In this document: positions 1 through 8,163 of the stretch, one piece after another
Numbering within the stretch: the stretch's first letter is position 1
Layout of the letters: the number at the start of each line of letters is the position of its first letter
NCBI GenBank assembly: GCA_963744115.1
Contig: CAVUSI010000003.1
Span: 558,001 to 622,000, forward strand
Direction: 5' to 3'
DNA from: Chersky-267 sp963744115
GTDB taxonomy: Bacteria > Chloroflexota > Limnocylindria > Limnocylindrales > CSP1-4
DNA: 64,000 nucleotides
Translations under genes and position numbers: made by a program
The notes under the pieces: generated by a model
Told to the model about the DNA's origin: nothing
Databases searched by the model: none
Seen by the model: the letters and a program-made list of their open reading frames with translations, nothing else

Positions 1-701
1 CGCATCCGGGCGAGCGCCGTCGCGTCGATCAGGTGCCGGGTAGCGTCGGTCAGGGGGACGTGGATCGACACGATGTCGCTCCGGGCGAGGAGCTCGTCGA
101 ACTCGACGAACGTCGCGCCGAGCGCGGTCTCGACGGACTCCGGCGCCCGGTCGCGCTGGTGGTACAGGACGGTCATCCCGAATCCCGCGGCGCGCCGCGC
201 GACCGCCTGGCCGATCCGTCCGAGACCGACGATCCCAAGGGTCGACCCGTGGACGTCGATGCCGAGAAGGAGCATCGGACCCCACGTCCGCCAGCTGCCG
301 GATCGGACGAACCGATCCCCCTCGCCGACGCGTCGCGCCACGGCCAGGATGAGCGCCCAGGCGAGATCGGCGGTCGACTCCGTCAGGACGCCGGGCGTGT
401 TGCCGACCGCGACGCCGCGTCTGGCGCAGGCACCGAGATCGATGTTGTCGAACCCGACCGCGTAGTTGGCGACCACGCGCAGGCGCGGGCCGGCGGCGTC
501 GAGCAGCTCATCGTCGACCCGATCGGTCAACAGGGTCAGGATCCCGTCGCAACCGGCCACCCGATCAAGCAGGGCCGCCCGCGGCGGTGGCGTGTCCTCG
601 GTCCAGACGTCCAGGTCGCAGCTCGCCCTGATCGGCCCGAGGCCCGCCTCCGGGATCTGACGAGCGACGAAGACGCGCGGACGGTCGATCCTCGGTTCCA
701 C
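1..701 (-). CDS. D-2-hydroxyacid dehydrogenase (glyoxylate/hydroxypyruvate reductase-like), 3' end cut off by window
   Basis: NAD(P)-dependent reductase of 2-keto acids such as glyoxylate or hydroxypyruvate. The visible 233 codons show the N-terminal substrate domain, the family signature NYAVGFDNID near residues 79-88, the NTPGVLTESTAD segment near 101-112 and the Rossmann motif GLGRIG at 159-164. The catalytic Arg/Glu/His part lies outside the window, so activity cannot be checked. I chose the GTG at 699-701. A TAGGCT box at 708-713 ends six bases upstream, which fits a leaderless transcript. Substrate is not determinable; the GyaR group is the closest match by motif memory. No partner gene is visible. 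Confidence 0.85.
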   Translation of the reverse strand, partial: MEPRIDRPRVFVARQIPEAGLGPIRASCDLDVWTEDTPPPRAALLDRVAGCDGILTLLTDRVDDELLDAAGPRLRVVANYAVGFDNIDLGACARRGVAVGNTPGVLTESTADLAWALILAVARRVGEGDRFVRSGSWRTWGPMLLLGIDVHGSTLGIVGLGRIGQAVARRAAGFGMTVLYHQRDRAPESVETALGATFVEFDELLARSDIVSIHVPLTDATRHLIDATALARM

Positions 702-724
702 GGCGCAAGCCTATCGTCCCGCGG

Positions 725-1207
725 TCAGGTCGGTTCCGTGCTCTCCTCGACCTTGGCGCGGAACCCGGCACGGGCGAGACGCCTGACCTCGGCGGCCGCT
801 CGCTTCATCGTCGAGAACTCCCGCTCGACTTCGTAGCGGTCCTTGTCGCGCTCGATCCGATAGCCGGTGAACCCCTTGGCCCTGAGCTTGGCCAGCCGCT
901 TGAGGGCGTTCGCCCGGTTCTTGAACGTCGTGCTGGCGGCCTCCCACTGCGGCTTCGGGGCCGCGACCTCGGGGATCTCGACGGTCGGTGACGGCGACGG
1001 TGTCGGGACGGCGGCGGACGGGGTCGGGCGGACCGGCGAGGGTGTCGGCGACGGCGACGGCGGCTGACTGGCCCGTGCGATCCGCACCGGCGTGGCGATC
1101 GGCACGGGGGCGATCAAGTCCGAGCACCCGGCCAGGACGCCCGCCAGGACGAGGGCGGCGGAGACGGCCGCCCAGGCGGTTCGCCGGGACGCGCTGGGAT
1201 CGGTCAT
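725..1207 (-). CDS. SPOR-domain lipoprotein
   Basis: A predicted exported lipoprotein of 160 aa. It has an N-terminal hydrophobic segment ending in the lipobox LAGC with Cys28, a Pro/Ser/Thr-rich linker at about 40-80, and a C-terminal SPOR-like repeat (about 90-157) with the pattern GF-x-GY-x-I-E-R and AGF-x-A-K-V-E. SPOR domains bind denuded peptidoglycan glycans, so a cell-envelope or division role is likely. A longer in-frame extension exists upstream, but the ATG at 1205-1207 places the signal peptide correctly. A degenerate TACGAG box lies seven bases upstream. It ends 23 bases before the start of the hydroxyacid dehydrogenase on the same strand. Confidence 0.75.
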   Translation of the reverse strand: MTDPSASRRTAWAAVSAALVLAGVLAGCSDLIAPVPIATPVRIARASQPPSPSPTPSPVRPTPSAAVPTPSPSPTVEIPEVAAPKPQWEAASTTFKNRANALKRLAKLRAKGFTGYRIERDKDRYEVEREFSTMKRAAAEVRRLARAGFRAKVEESTEPT

Positions 1208-1350
1208 CGACCCGCTCGTACCCCCGTCGGCACGTCGTGAGGTCCGGTGGGGATCACCGAGCGACGCACCGTCCGCCCGTGATCGTAGGCCGCCCCGGCA
1301 TGCCTGGCAATCCGGGATCGCGGACCCGCCCCGACCGCGCCCCCGACGCG

Positions 1351-1420
1351 TACAGTGGGAGCGTCCACAACGCGCTCGGCCATGCCGGCCGCGCGACCGC
1401 GGGCGACCACACGAGGAGGT
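1351..1420 (+). promoter_or_regulatory. Promoter box and ribosome binding site of the GYD gene
   Basis: TACAGT at 1351-1356 matches the TANNNT -10 pattern seen before many genes here. It would give a leader of about 60 bases. A strong Shine-Dalgarno (GAGGAGGT, 1413-1420) sits four bases before the ATG at 1425, so this gene is leadered, unlike many neighbours. Confidence 0.45.
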
Positions 1421-1424
1421 CTCC

Positions 1425-1745
1425 ATGGCCAGGTATCTGTGGCAGGTGTCCTACACCCCCGAGGGGATCCGCGGATTGATCAAGGAGGGCGGCACGAGTC
1501 GCGCCACCGCGATCCGTCGGCTGGCCGAGAGCCACGGTGGCAAGGTCGAGACGTTCGACTTCGCCTTCGGCGACGATGACGTCTATCTGATCGCCGAGCT
1601 GCCGGGCCATATCGAGGCGTCCGCGATCGCGCTGGCCGTCGCCGCGTCCGGCGCGGCATCGATCAAGACCGTCGTGCTGCTGACGCCCGCCGAGATCGAC
1701 GAGGCTGTCAAGGTCGACGTCGGCTACCGGGCGCCCGGCAAGTAG
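1425..1745 (+). CDS. GYD domain protein
   Basis: A 106-aa protein matching the GYD family (PF08734) along its whole length. It starts MARYLWQVSYTPEGIRG, has the central GGKVETFDFAFG strand-turn and ends in VKVDVGYRAPGK. These are small alpha/beta ferredoxin-like-fold proteins of unknown function, often near central metabolism genes. The ATG at 1425 is chosen over in-frame starts upstream because of the Shine-Dalgarno at 1413-1420. It is a single-gene unit converging on the DinB gene. No catalytic residue or ligand can be inferred. Confidence 0.8.
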   Translation: MARYLWQVSYTPEGIRGLIKEGGTSRATAIRRLAESHGGKVETFDFAFGDDDVYLIAELPGHIEASAIALAVAASGAASIKTVVLLTPAEIDEAVKVDVGYRAPGK

Positions 1746-1799
1746 GCGGGCCGCCGGCCGCGGCCCTCGGCGGGGTCCGTCGGGTCGCGCGATATGGAT

Positions 1800-1828
1800 G
1801 GGCCGGCCGCGGAGATCGCAGCCGGCCC
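1800..1828. terminator. Candidate bidirectional hairpin terminator
   Basis: Perfect 8-bp stem (GGGCCGGC at 1800-1807 with GCCGGCCC at 1821-1828) around a 13-base loop, between the convergent GYD and DinB genes. No T-tract follows on the plus strand, so activity is inferred from position and stem alone. Confidence 0.4.
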
Positions 1829-1970
1829 GTTGTCCCCCCGCCAGAGGTCGGCGCTCGCCGACCTCATCGCACCTACGGGTGTACCAGCGACGACTTGTCG
1901 GATGCCATTGAATTGGTTCGCCCGCGCACCGCGAATCGCCAAAGGTCCCGGTCCGGGGCAGGACCGAGGG

Positions 1971-2450
1971 CTACCTCGCGTCGGGGCCGGGCTCGGCGAC
2001 GACCGACCGCTCGATCGAGGCGAGGTGCTCGTCGTCGTGGGCGACGGTCTCGCGGAGCATCGCCTCAACATCGAGGACGCCCATCGTCTCGTGCGTCCCC
2101 GACCGCGCCCACCCCGCCGGATCGAGGTCCCGGACGTGGTCGACGAGGCGTCGCCGGCCGGCCGCGAACGTGGCGATCAGCACCGACATCGGCCGGTCCG
2201 CCGGTCCGTCGTCGAATCGCGGCTCGACCCATGCCCAGCGCGGCGAACCGCCCTCGGCCAGCTCGCGGAGTCGGGGACCCCAGACGTCCTGGTCGACGGC
2301 GATGAGGTGGCGGACGATGTCGCCCGGGGTCCACTCGCCGGCGGGGCCCGGACGACCATCGGCGACGGTCGCCGCGGCGGCCGTTCTGGCTGGCGTGGCA
2401 GCGAAGCGAGCGAGCAGCTCGGCCCGGCGCAGGGAGTCGCGCGGGGTCAT
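1971..2450 (-). CDS. DinB/YfiT-like four-helix-bundle protein
   Basis: A 159-aa protein with the DinB_2-type layout. It has an early His in DIVRHLIAVDQD and a late HDDEHLASIER motif, together the usual three-His metal site of DinB-fold proteins, several of which are thiol (mycothiol, bacillithiol) S-transferases. The start at 2448-2450 overlaps the metF stop in an ATGA, so it is the last gene of the methyltransferase operon. Its role there is unknown; a thiol-dependent transferase or a metal-binding helper are both possible. An upstream in-frame ATG at 2495 lies inside metF and is rejected. Confidence 0.7.
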   Translation of the reverse strand: MTPRDSLRRAELLARFAATPARTAAAATVADGRPGPAGEWTPGDIVRHLIAVDQDVWGPRLRELAEGGSPRWAWVEPRFDDGPADRPMSVLIATFAAGRRRLVDHVRDLDPAGWARSGTHETMGVLDVEAMLRETVAHDDEHLASIERSVVAEPGPDAR

Positions 2451-3319
2451 GACGTGGCCGCTGCCACCAAGCCCGTGAGGAAGCTCTGTCGCCAACCCTC
2501 GGTGGCTTCGATCCCGTTGAACGTGTAGAGATGGATCCCGCGGATCCCGGCGGCAGGATCCGCGATGAGCGGGGCGAGCTCGAGCAGCAGGTCATCCGGC
2601 CGATAGAACCCGCCGGAGCGGAGCATCTTCGTCACGAACCGGGCGTTCTTCAGGACGAACCGCCGAGTGTCCTTGACCCCGATCCGCGCGCCGATCGTCA
2701 TCAGTCGCTGTGGGTCGGCGACGCCGGGGATCCCCAGGACGGCGGGCAGCGCGATGCCGTCGGCCCGTCGAGCGGCGAGCCAGGTCCCGATCGCCCGGGC
2801 ATCGAAGCACATCTGGGTGGTCATGTACCGGGCGAAGGGCGCCTTCGCGGCGAGCGCCTCGAGCAGGCGATCGTCAGGGATCGACGGATGGCCCTGCGGG
2901 TAGCACGGGACCCCGATCTCGGTGATGCCGTGCGGGAGCTCAGCCATCGCCCGGAGGAGGGACAGTCCGTCCGGGTAGTCACCGGGGTCGTCGGCATCGC
3001 CGCCGACGACGAACGCGCGATCGATCCCGGCCTCGTCGAGCCGCCCGAGCAGCTCGGCCAGGTGGCCCCGGTCGCGGATCATCTTGGCCGACAGGTGGGG
3101 GATCGACCGGAGGCCGCGCGTCTCCAGCTCGATCGCCAGCTCGACGGTCGCCTCGATCCCCTTGGCCGGTGACGCGGTGACTGAGACCGTCGCGCCGGGC
3201 GGCAGGAACGTCGCCTGCTCGTGGATGTTCTTGAGCGGGATGACCTCGAACAGCGGGGACTCGAGGACGCGGGCCAGGGCGCCCTTCGCCGCGTCGTCCA
3301 GCGTCCGGCCGCGACGCAT
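2447..3319 (-). CDS. metF: Methylenetetrahydrofolate reductase family protein
   Basis: Flavin-dependent interconversion of 5-methyl-THF and 5,10-methylene-THF. In this operon it would oxidise methyl-THF made by the corrinoid system. The 290-aa protein has the MetF (beta/alpha)8 pattern: SVTASPAKGIEAT near the start, FVVGGDADDPGDYPDG in the middle and GIHLYTFNGIEATEGW near the end. The ATG overlaps the MttB stop in a TGATG (one shared base). Bare-domain MetF proteins of this length are usual in methyltransferase clusters. No electron-transfer partner such as MetV is seen nearby, so the electron acceptor is unknown. Confidence 0.88.
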   Translation of the reverse strand: MRRGRTLDDAAKGALARVLESPLFEVIPLKNIHEQATFLPPGATVSVTASPAKGIEATVELAIELETRGLRSIPHLSAKMIRDRGHLAELLGRLDEAGIDRAFVVGGDADDPGDYPDGLSLLRAMAELPHGITEIGVPCYPQGHPSIPDDRLLEALAAKAPFARYMTTQMCFDARAIGTWLAARRADGIALPAVLGIPGVADPQRLMTIGARIGVKDTRRFVLKNARFVTKMLRSGGFYRPDDLLLELAPLIADPAAGIRGIHLYTFNGIEATEGWRQSFLTGLVAAATS

Positions 3320-4860
3320 CAGACGAAGGCGTCCGGCATCGACGCCTTCTTGCGGATGATGTACTCGAGCAGCTCGTCGTCGGTGGCCTGGTCGAGCGGT
3401 GGCTCCTGGTATTCGGCGAGCATCCGCTTCCAGATCGCGTTGGCCCGGGCCTGGGCGTCGAGCCCGCCGTCCTCGAGCCACTGCTCGAAGCTGTTGTTGT
3501 CGGCGGTCTCGGCCCGGTAGAACGCGGTCTCGAAGTTGGCCAGGGTGTGGGCGCTGCCGAGGTAGTGCGTCCCGGGTTCGTTGTTCCGGATCGCATCGAG
3601 CGCCTGGCCGTTCTCGCTCAGGTCGATCCCCTGGGCGAAGACCTGCATCATCCCGCACTGGTCGGCGTCGAGGATGAACTTCTCGTAGCCGACGGCGAGG
3701 CCGCCCTCCAGCCAGCCGGCGGCATGGAGGACGAAGTTGACCCCGGCCAGGACGGTCGGCTGGAGGGTCGCGGCGGACTCGTACGCCGCCTGGGCGTCGG
3801 CGATCTTCGAGGCGCACAGGCTGCCGCCCGAGCGGAACGGCACGCCGAGGCGGCGCGCCAGCGCGGCCATCGCGTAGAGCACGAGCGCCGGCTCGGGGGT
3901 CCCGAACGTCGGCGCCCCGGTCTGCATCGACATCGAGCTGGCGAACGAACCGAGGACGACCGGGGCCCCCGGGCGGGTCAGCTGGACGAAGGTCATCCCG
4001 GCCAGGGCTTCGGCGAGCGTCTGGGCGCAGACGCCTGCCGCGGTGACCGGGGCCATCGCGCCGGCCAGGATGAACGGCGTCAGGAGGGTGGCCTGGTTGG
4101 CCTCGGCATAGGCGCGCGCGGCTCCGAGCATGACCGAGTCCCAGACCAGGGGCGAGTTCGCGTTGATCAGGCTGAGAACGACCGCGTGGTCCTCGAGATA
4201 GTCGGCGCCGAACAGGATGCGGGCCATGTCGACGGTGTCGCGGGCGCGTTCCGGGGCGGTCACCGAGCCCATGAACGGCTTGTCCGAGTAGCGCATGTGG
4301 GCGTAGACCATGTCGAGGTGGCGCTTGTTGACCGGGACGTCGACCGGCTCGCAGACCGTCCCGCCGCTGTGGTGGAGGTGCGGGCTGGCATAGGTCAGCT
4401 TCACGAAGTTCCGGAAGTCCTCGATCGTCCCGTAGCGCCGGCCGTTGTCCAGGTCACGAACGAAGGGCGAGCCGTAGTTCGGGGCGAAGACCGTGGCCAT
4501 CCCACCGATCTGGACGTCGTTGGCGTGGTTCCGCGCGTACTGCGTGAAGATCCGTGGTGCGCTCGCCTGGATGATCGACCGGCACATCCCGCGCGGGAAC
4601 CGCACGCGGACGCCCTGGACGTCGGCGCCGCCGGCCGCGAGCAGGCGCAGGGCGTCCTCGTCGCCGCGGAAGTCGACCCCGACCTCCTCGAGGATCGTGT
4701 CCGCGTTGTGCTCGATCAGCGACAGGCCTTCCTCGTCGAGGACCTCGAACGGGGCGAGCTTCCGGGTCAGGAACGGGACACGCTCGACGTGGGCGTGGAG
4801 CCGGGCCGCCTGGCGCCCGGCATGGCCACCGGAACGTCGCCGTGGGCTCTCGTCGGTCAT
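3319..4860 (-). CDS. mttB: MttB-superfamily methyltransferase, non-pyrrolysine (glycine-betaine/quaternary amine:corrinoid type)
   Basis: Transfers a methyl group from a quaternary amine to a cognate corrinoid protein. The 513-aa protein is recognised by the MttB-family stretches APNYGSPFVRD, HHSGGTVCEP and LTRPGAPVVLGSF. No in-frame TAG occurs, so it is not the pyrrolysine trimethylamine enzyme. Established members without Pyl include MtgB (glycine betaine, Desulfitobacterium) and MtpB (proline betaine, Eubacterium limosum). With sarcosine oxidase and a betaine importer next door, glycine betaine is the best substrate guess. The start overlaps the RACo stop in ATGA. Confidence 0.88.
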   Translation of the reverse strand: MTDESPRRRSGGHAGRQAARLHAHVERVPFLTRKLAPFEVLDEEGLSLIEHNADTILEEVGVDFRGDEDALRLLAAGGADVQGVRVRFPRGMCRSIIQASAPRIFTQYARNHANDVQIGGMATVFAPNYGSPFVRDLDNGRRYGTIEDFRNFVKLTYASPHLHHSGGTVCEPVDVPVNKRHLDMVYAHMRYSDKPFMGSVTAPERARDTVDMARILFGADYLEDHAVVLSLINANSPLVWDSVMLGAARAYAEANQATLLTPFILAGAMAPVTAAGVCAQTLAEALAGMTFVQLTRPGAPVVLGSFASSMSMQTGAPTFGTPEPALVLYAMAALARRLGVPFRSGGSLCASKIADAQAAYESAATLQPTVLAGVNFVLHAAGWLEGGLAVGYEKFILDADQCGMMQVFAQGIDLSENGQALDAIRNNEPGTHYLGSAHTLANFETAFYRAETADNNSFEQWLEDGGLDAQARANAIWKRMLAEYQEPPLDQATDDELLEYIIRKKASMPDAFV

Positions 4861-6902
4861 CGGTCCTCCTTCGCGGCGGCGGCCACGACCGCTCGGCGCC
4901 GGCGTTGTGCGGCTCGGGGATCGCCGCCGTCGGCCGGACCGCTGCGGCGGGCGGGCAGCTCGACGACCTTCGCCAGGTTGGTGAACGTCGCCGTCTTGTG
5001 GGGGAAGGCCAGCGCGTCGACGAAGTGCTCCTGGAACCGCGGCTCGACCGCGGTCTCGATCTTCTCGACCCGCCGGACGACGTCTTCGATCTCGCGCCTC
5101 GCCGAACCGGACAGGAGCGCGATGAGTGCCCCGGTGCCCGCGGCGTTGCCGGCCGACCGAACGTGCGCCAGGTCGCAGTCGGGGATGAGGCCGAGGACCA
5201 TCGCGTGGGTCGTGTCGATCTGGCTCCCGAACGCCCCCGCGAACCGGATGTCGTCGACCGCGTCGATGCCGGCTCGGTCCATCAGCAGCCGGACGCCGGC
5301 GTAGAGCGCGGCCTTGGCGAGCTGGATCGCGCGCACGTCGTTCTGGGTGATGACGATGCGCGGCGAGCCGTCGCTAAGGACATACGAGAACGTCCGCCCG
5401 TCGGGGACGATCCGCGCCGTCCGGGCGGCCAGTCCGCCGTCGACGATGCCGTCAGCCGTGATCACGCCGGCCAGGAACAGCTCAGCGATGACCTCGACGA
5501 TGCCCGAGCCGCAGATGCCGGTGATCCCGAGGTCGGCGGTCGCCTCGGCGAAGTCCGGGGCGTCCGACCAGACATCCGAGCCGATGACCTTGAACCGCGG
5601 CTCGAGGGTGACCCGGTCGACCCGGACGCGCTCGATCGCGCCTGGTGCGGCGCGCTGGCCGCCGCTGATCTGCGCGCCCTCGAAGGCAGGCCCGGTCGGG
5701 CTCGAGGCGGCGAGCAGGCGGTCGCGGTCGCCGAGCACGATCTCCGCGTTCGTCCCGACGTCGACGATGAGCTGGATGGAGGTCGCGCGATGGGGTGCCT
5801 CGGCCAGGATGACGGCCGCGGTGTCGGCGCCGACGTGGCCGGCGATGCACGGGAGGACGTAGACCCGGGCACCGGGATGCGCCCGGACCCCGATCTCGGC
5901 GGCGGTCGTCCGGACCGCCCGGTCGGTCGCCAGCGCGAAGGGCGCGGTCCCGAGCGGGATGGGGTCGATCCCGAGGACGAGGTGGTGCATGATCGGGTTA
6001 CCGACGACCGTCACCTCCAGGATCTCGCGGGCCGGCACGCCGGCCTGGACGGCCAGCCCGGCGACCAGCTTCGCCAGCGCTCCCCGGACGGCCCGGGTCA
6101 TCTCGCCGGCGCCCTCCGGATGGAGCATCGCGTACGACACCCGGCTCATCAGGTCCTCGCCGAAGCGGATCTGCGGGTTCATCACCCCGTTCGAGGCGAG
6201 GACCGAGCCGTCGGCCAGGTCGGCCAGGTGTCCCGCGATCGTGGTCGAGCCGACGTCGATGGCGACGCCGTAGGCGCGGTCGTGGAGGCCCGGCCAGACC
6301 GCCGTGATCGTCCGTCGGTCGTGGACGGCGACCGTGACCTTGTAGCGACCCTCGGTCAATGCAGGCTGGAGGGCGCGGACGACCTGGAGATCCGCCTCGA
6401 GCCCGGTCAGGTCCCACTCTCGGGCGAGCGCGTCCATCAGCCGGGCTAGGTCGCCGGACGGGGAGGCGAGCTCGGGCTCGGTGACCTCGACGTAGTGGAG
6501 GCGGACGACCGGGTCGATCTCGAAGTCCCGCACGTCCAGGCCCTTGCGCACGACCTGGCGATGGACCTGGCTCTCGGGCGGGACGTCGACCAGCACGTCG
6601 CCCTTCAGCGTCGCCGTGCAGCTCAGCCGGCGATCGTCAGCCAGCCCGTGCCCTCGGCGGTACTCGGCCTCGACCTCGCCCGACGGCGAGAGATGGTCGG
6701 GCAGCGAGGTGATGCCGAGCTTGGGGAAGGCACCGACCCCGGGGCTGACCTGGCATCGCCCGCAGATGCCCCGTCCGCCACAGACCGAATCGATGTCGAC
6801 GCCGAGCGAGCGGGCGGCATCGAGAACGGTGGTCCCGTCCGGGAAGCGACCGCGTCGCCCGGACGGCGTGAAGACGACCTGGCGCTCGGCGGTGTCGATC
6901 AC
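4857..6902 (-). CDS. Corrinoid activation protein, RACo/RamA type (ASKHA + ferredoxin domain)
   Basis: ATP-dependent reactivase that reduces accidentally oxidised Co(II) to Co(I) in corrinoid methyltransferases. The 681-aa protein starts with a plant-type [2Fe-2S] ferredoxin domain whose ligands are visible as Cys41, Cys47, Cys50 and Cys95. A linker follows, then the long actin-like ASKHA domain (DUF4445) containing VAIDVGSTTIAGH, LIVDVGTNAEIVLG and GICGSGIVEV. Length and domain order match RACo of acetogens. Presence of this factor implies that the operon's corrinoid chemistry is real. ATGA overlap with mttB and an 11-base gap from the methyltransferase upstream indicate one transcript. Confidence 0.9.
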   Translation of the reverse strand: MIDTAERQVVFTPSGRRGRFPDGTTVLDAARSLGVDIDSVCGGRGICGRCQVSPGVGAFPKLGITSLPDHLSPSGEVEAEYRRGHGLADDRRLSCTATLKGDVLVDVPPESQVHRQVVRKGLDVRDFEIDPVVRLHYVEVTEPELASPSGDLARLMDALAREWDLTGLEADLQVVRALQPALTEGRYKVTVAVHDRRTITAVWPGLHDRAYGVAIDVGSTTIAGHLADLADGSVLASNGVMNPQIRFGEDLMSRVSYAMLHPEGAGEMTRAVRGALAKLVAGLAVQAGVPAREILEVTVVGNPIMHHLVLGIDPIPLGTAPFALATDRAVRTTAAEIGVRAHPGARVYVLPCIAGHVGADTAAVILAEAPHRATSIQLIVDVGTNAEIVLGDRDRLLAASSPTGPAFEGAQISGGQRAAPGAIERVRVDRVTLEPRFKVIGSDVWSDAPDFAEATADLGITGICGSGIVEVIAELFLAGVITADGIVDGGLAARTARIVPDGRTFSYVLSDGSPRIVITQNDVRAIQLAKAALYAGVRLLMDRAGIDAVDDIRFAGAFGSQIDTTHAMVLGLIPDCDLAHVRSAGNAAGTGALIALLSGSARREIEDVVRRVEKIETAVEPRFQEHFVDALAFPHKTATFTNLAKVVELPARRSGPADGGDPRAAQRRRRAVVAAAAKEDR

Positions 6903-6912
6903 CGTCCCAGGC

Positions 6913-7833
6913 TCAGCCGGCGACCGGCGCTTCGACCGGCCCGCCGCCGCGACGGCGGTTGACCCGGACGCCGCGTTCGCCCTCGACCGGCGCCTGCCGG
7001 AACGCGCGGATCCAGCGCGCGCACTCCGGGTCGTTCCCCATCAGGACGTCGGCGGCCATGACCGAGTGCCTGACGCCCTCCGCGAGTGGGTTGGTGATGG
7101 CCGAGGTCAACCCGTTGGCGATCGCCATCGACAGGTACGCCCCATTGATCCCCTCGCGGTTGGGCAGGCCGAAGCTGACATTGGAGGCGCCGCAGGTGCT
7201 GTTGACCTTCAGCTCGTCCCGCAGCCGGCCGAGGATGCGGAAGACCTGCCGGCCGGCATAGCGCATCGCCCCGATCGGCATGAGCAGCGGGTCCACCACG
7301 ATGTCCTCGCGCGGGATGCCGTGGTCGGCGGCCCGTTCGACGATGCGCTTGGCCACGGCGAACCGGACGTCGGGGTCCTCCGAGATGCCGGTCTCGTCGT
7401 TCGAGATGGCGACCACGGCCGCGCCGTACTTCTTGACCAGCGGCAGGACCCGCTCGAGCCGGTCGTCCTCGCCGGTGACCGAGTTGACCAGGGCCTTGCC
7501 GCGGTAGACGGCCAGCCCAGCCTCGAGCGCGGCGACGATCGACGAATCGATCGACAGGGGCAGGTCCGTCAGCGACTGGACCAGCTGGATCGTCCGGGCC
7601 AGGATCGCCGGCTCGTCGGCCAGCGGGATGCCGGCGTTGACATCGAGCATGTGGGCGCCCGCCTCGACCTGGGCGAGCACGTCGCGCTCGACGCGGCTGA
7701 AGTCGCCGTTCCGCATCTCCTCGGCCAGCAGCTTGCGGCCGGTCGGGTTGATCCGCTCGCCGATGATCACGAACGGCTGGTCGAACCCGAGCGCGACCTC
7801 GCGCGTCGCGGAGCCGACGACGGTCCGGGTCAT
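6913..7833 (-). CDS. Methyltetrahydrofolate:corrinoid methyltransferase (pterin-binding domain, MtrH/AcsE-like)
   Basis: Moves the methyl group between methyl-corrinoid protein and THF. The 306-aa protein is a single pterin-binding TIM barrel with the family motifs IGERINPTG (residues about 24-32), MLDVNAG, SIDSS, NSVTGE, VDPLLMPIG and STCGASNVSFGLPNREG, which form the folate pocket in AcsE and MetH. The N-terminus overlaps the PF13769 gene in ATGA. In the proposed pathway it accepts the methyl group taken from betaine and delivers methyl-THF to the MetF-like enzyme downstream. Confidence 0.9.
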   Translation of the reverse strand: MTRTVVGSATREVALGFDQPFVIIGERINPTGRKLLAEEMRNGDFSRVERDVLAQVEAGAHMLDVNAGIPLADEPAILARTIQLVQSLTDLPLSIDSSIVAALEAGLAVYRGKALVNSVTGEDDRLERVLPLVKKYGAAVVAISNDETGISEDPDVRFAVAKRIVERAADHGIPREDIVVDPLLMPIGAMRYAGRQVFRILGRLRDELKVNSTCGASNVSFGLPNREGINGAYLSMAIANGLTSAITNPLAEGVRHSVMAADVLMGNDPECARWIRAFRQAPVEGERGVRVNRRRGGGPVEAPVAG

Positions 7834-8162
7834 CCGTTGGCCTCGGCGCCGGCGGGTCCGGTCGGCTTCGCGGCCCCGCCGGCGGCCACCAAGGCGGCGA
7901 GCTCGGCCTTGCCGTAGGCCGCCTCGAGGCGGGCAGCCTCGCCGTTCGCCTCGGTCTCGAGATCGTCGCCGCAGGCTCGTTGGGTCTTGCGCCACTCGGC
8001 GATGTAGTCGTCCATCGCTCGCCGGCCGGCCTTGACGGCCGCCTTGTCGATGGCGACCTGGAAGCGCGGGTGGAGAACGACCTTGCTGGCCCGCCGGCCG
8101 TCCTTGGCGACGACCTGGGCGGGGATGTCCCGCCACCAGATGACGGTCAGGGTGGCGCTCAT
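7830..8162 (-). CDS. PF13769 ('virulence factor') domain protein
   Basis: A 110-aa protein opening with LTVIWWRDIPAQV and the basic block KDGRRASKV, the pattern of the small Virulence_fact domain (PF13769). Its biochemical function is unknown. I recall that homologues accompany methyl-THF:corrinoid methyltransferase, DUF1638 and MttB genes in alphaproteobacterial operons of the same composition. ATGA overlap with the next gene and a one-base gap after DUF1638 make co-translation likely. A role as assembly or adaptor factor for the methyltransferase is inference only. Confidence 0.65.
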   Translation of the reverse strand: MSATLTVIWWRDIPAQVVAKDGRRASKVVLHPRFQVAIDKAAVKAGRRAMDDYIAEWRKTQRACGDDLETEANGEAARLEAAYGKAELAALVAAGGAAKPTGPAGAEANG

Positions 8163-8163
8163 G

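Noticed and set aside
33..836. Plus-strand open frame of 267 codons at the left edge
   Set aside because: The opposite strand encodes a clear hydroxyacid dehydrogenase with a Rossmann motif.
3319..4860. Pyrrolysine-containing trimethylamine methyltransferase
   Set aside because: No in-frame TAG interrupts either MttB homologue, and no pylTSBCD genes are in the window. They belong to the non-Pyl branch.
3547..5304. Plus-strand open frame of 585 codons opposite mttB and the RACo gene
   Set aside because: Antisense shadow; no start signal, no recognisable domain, and the minus-strand genes are well supported.
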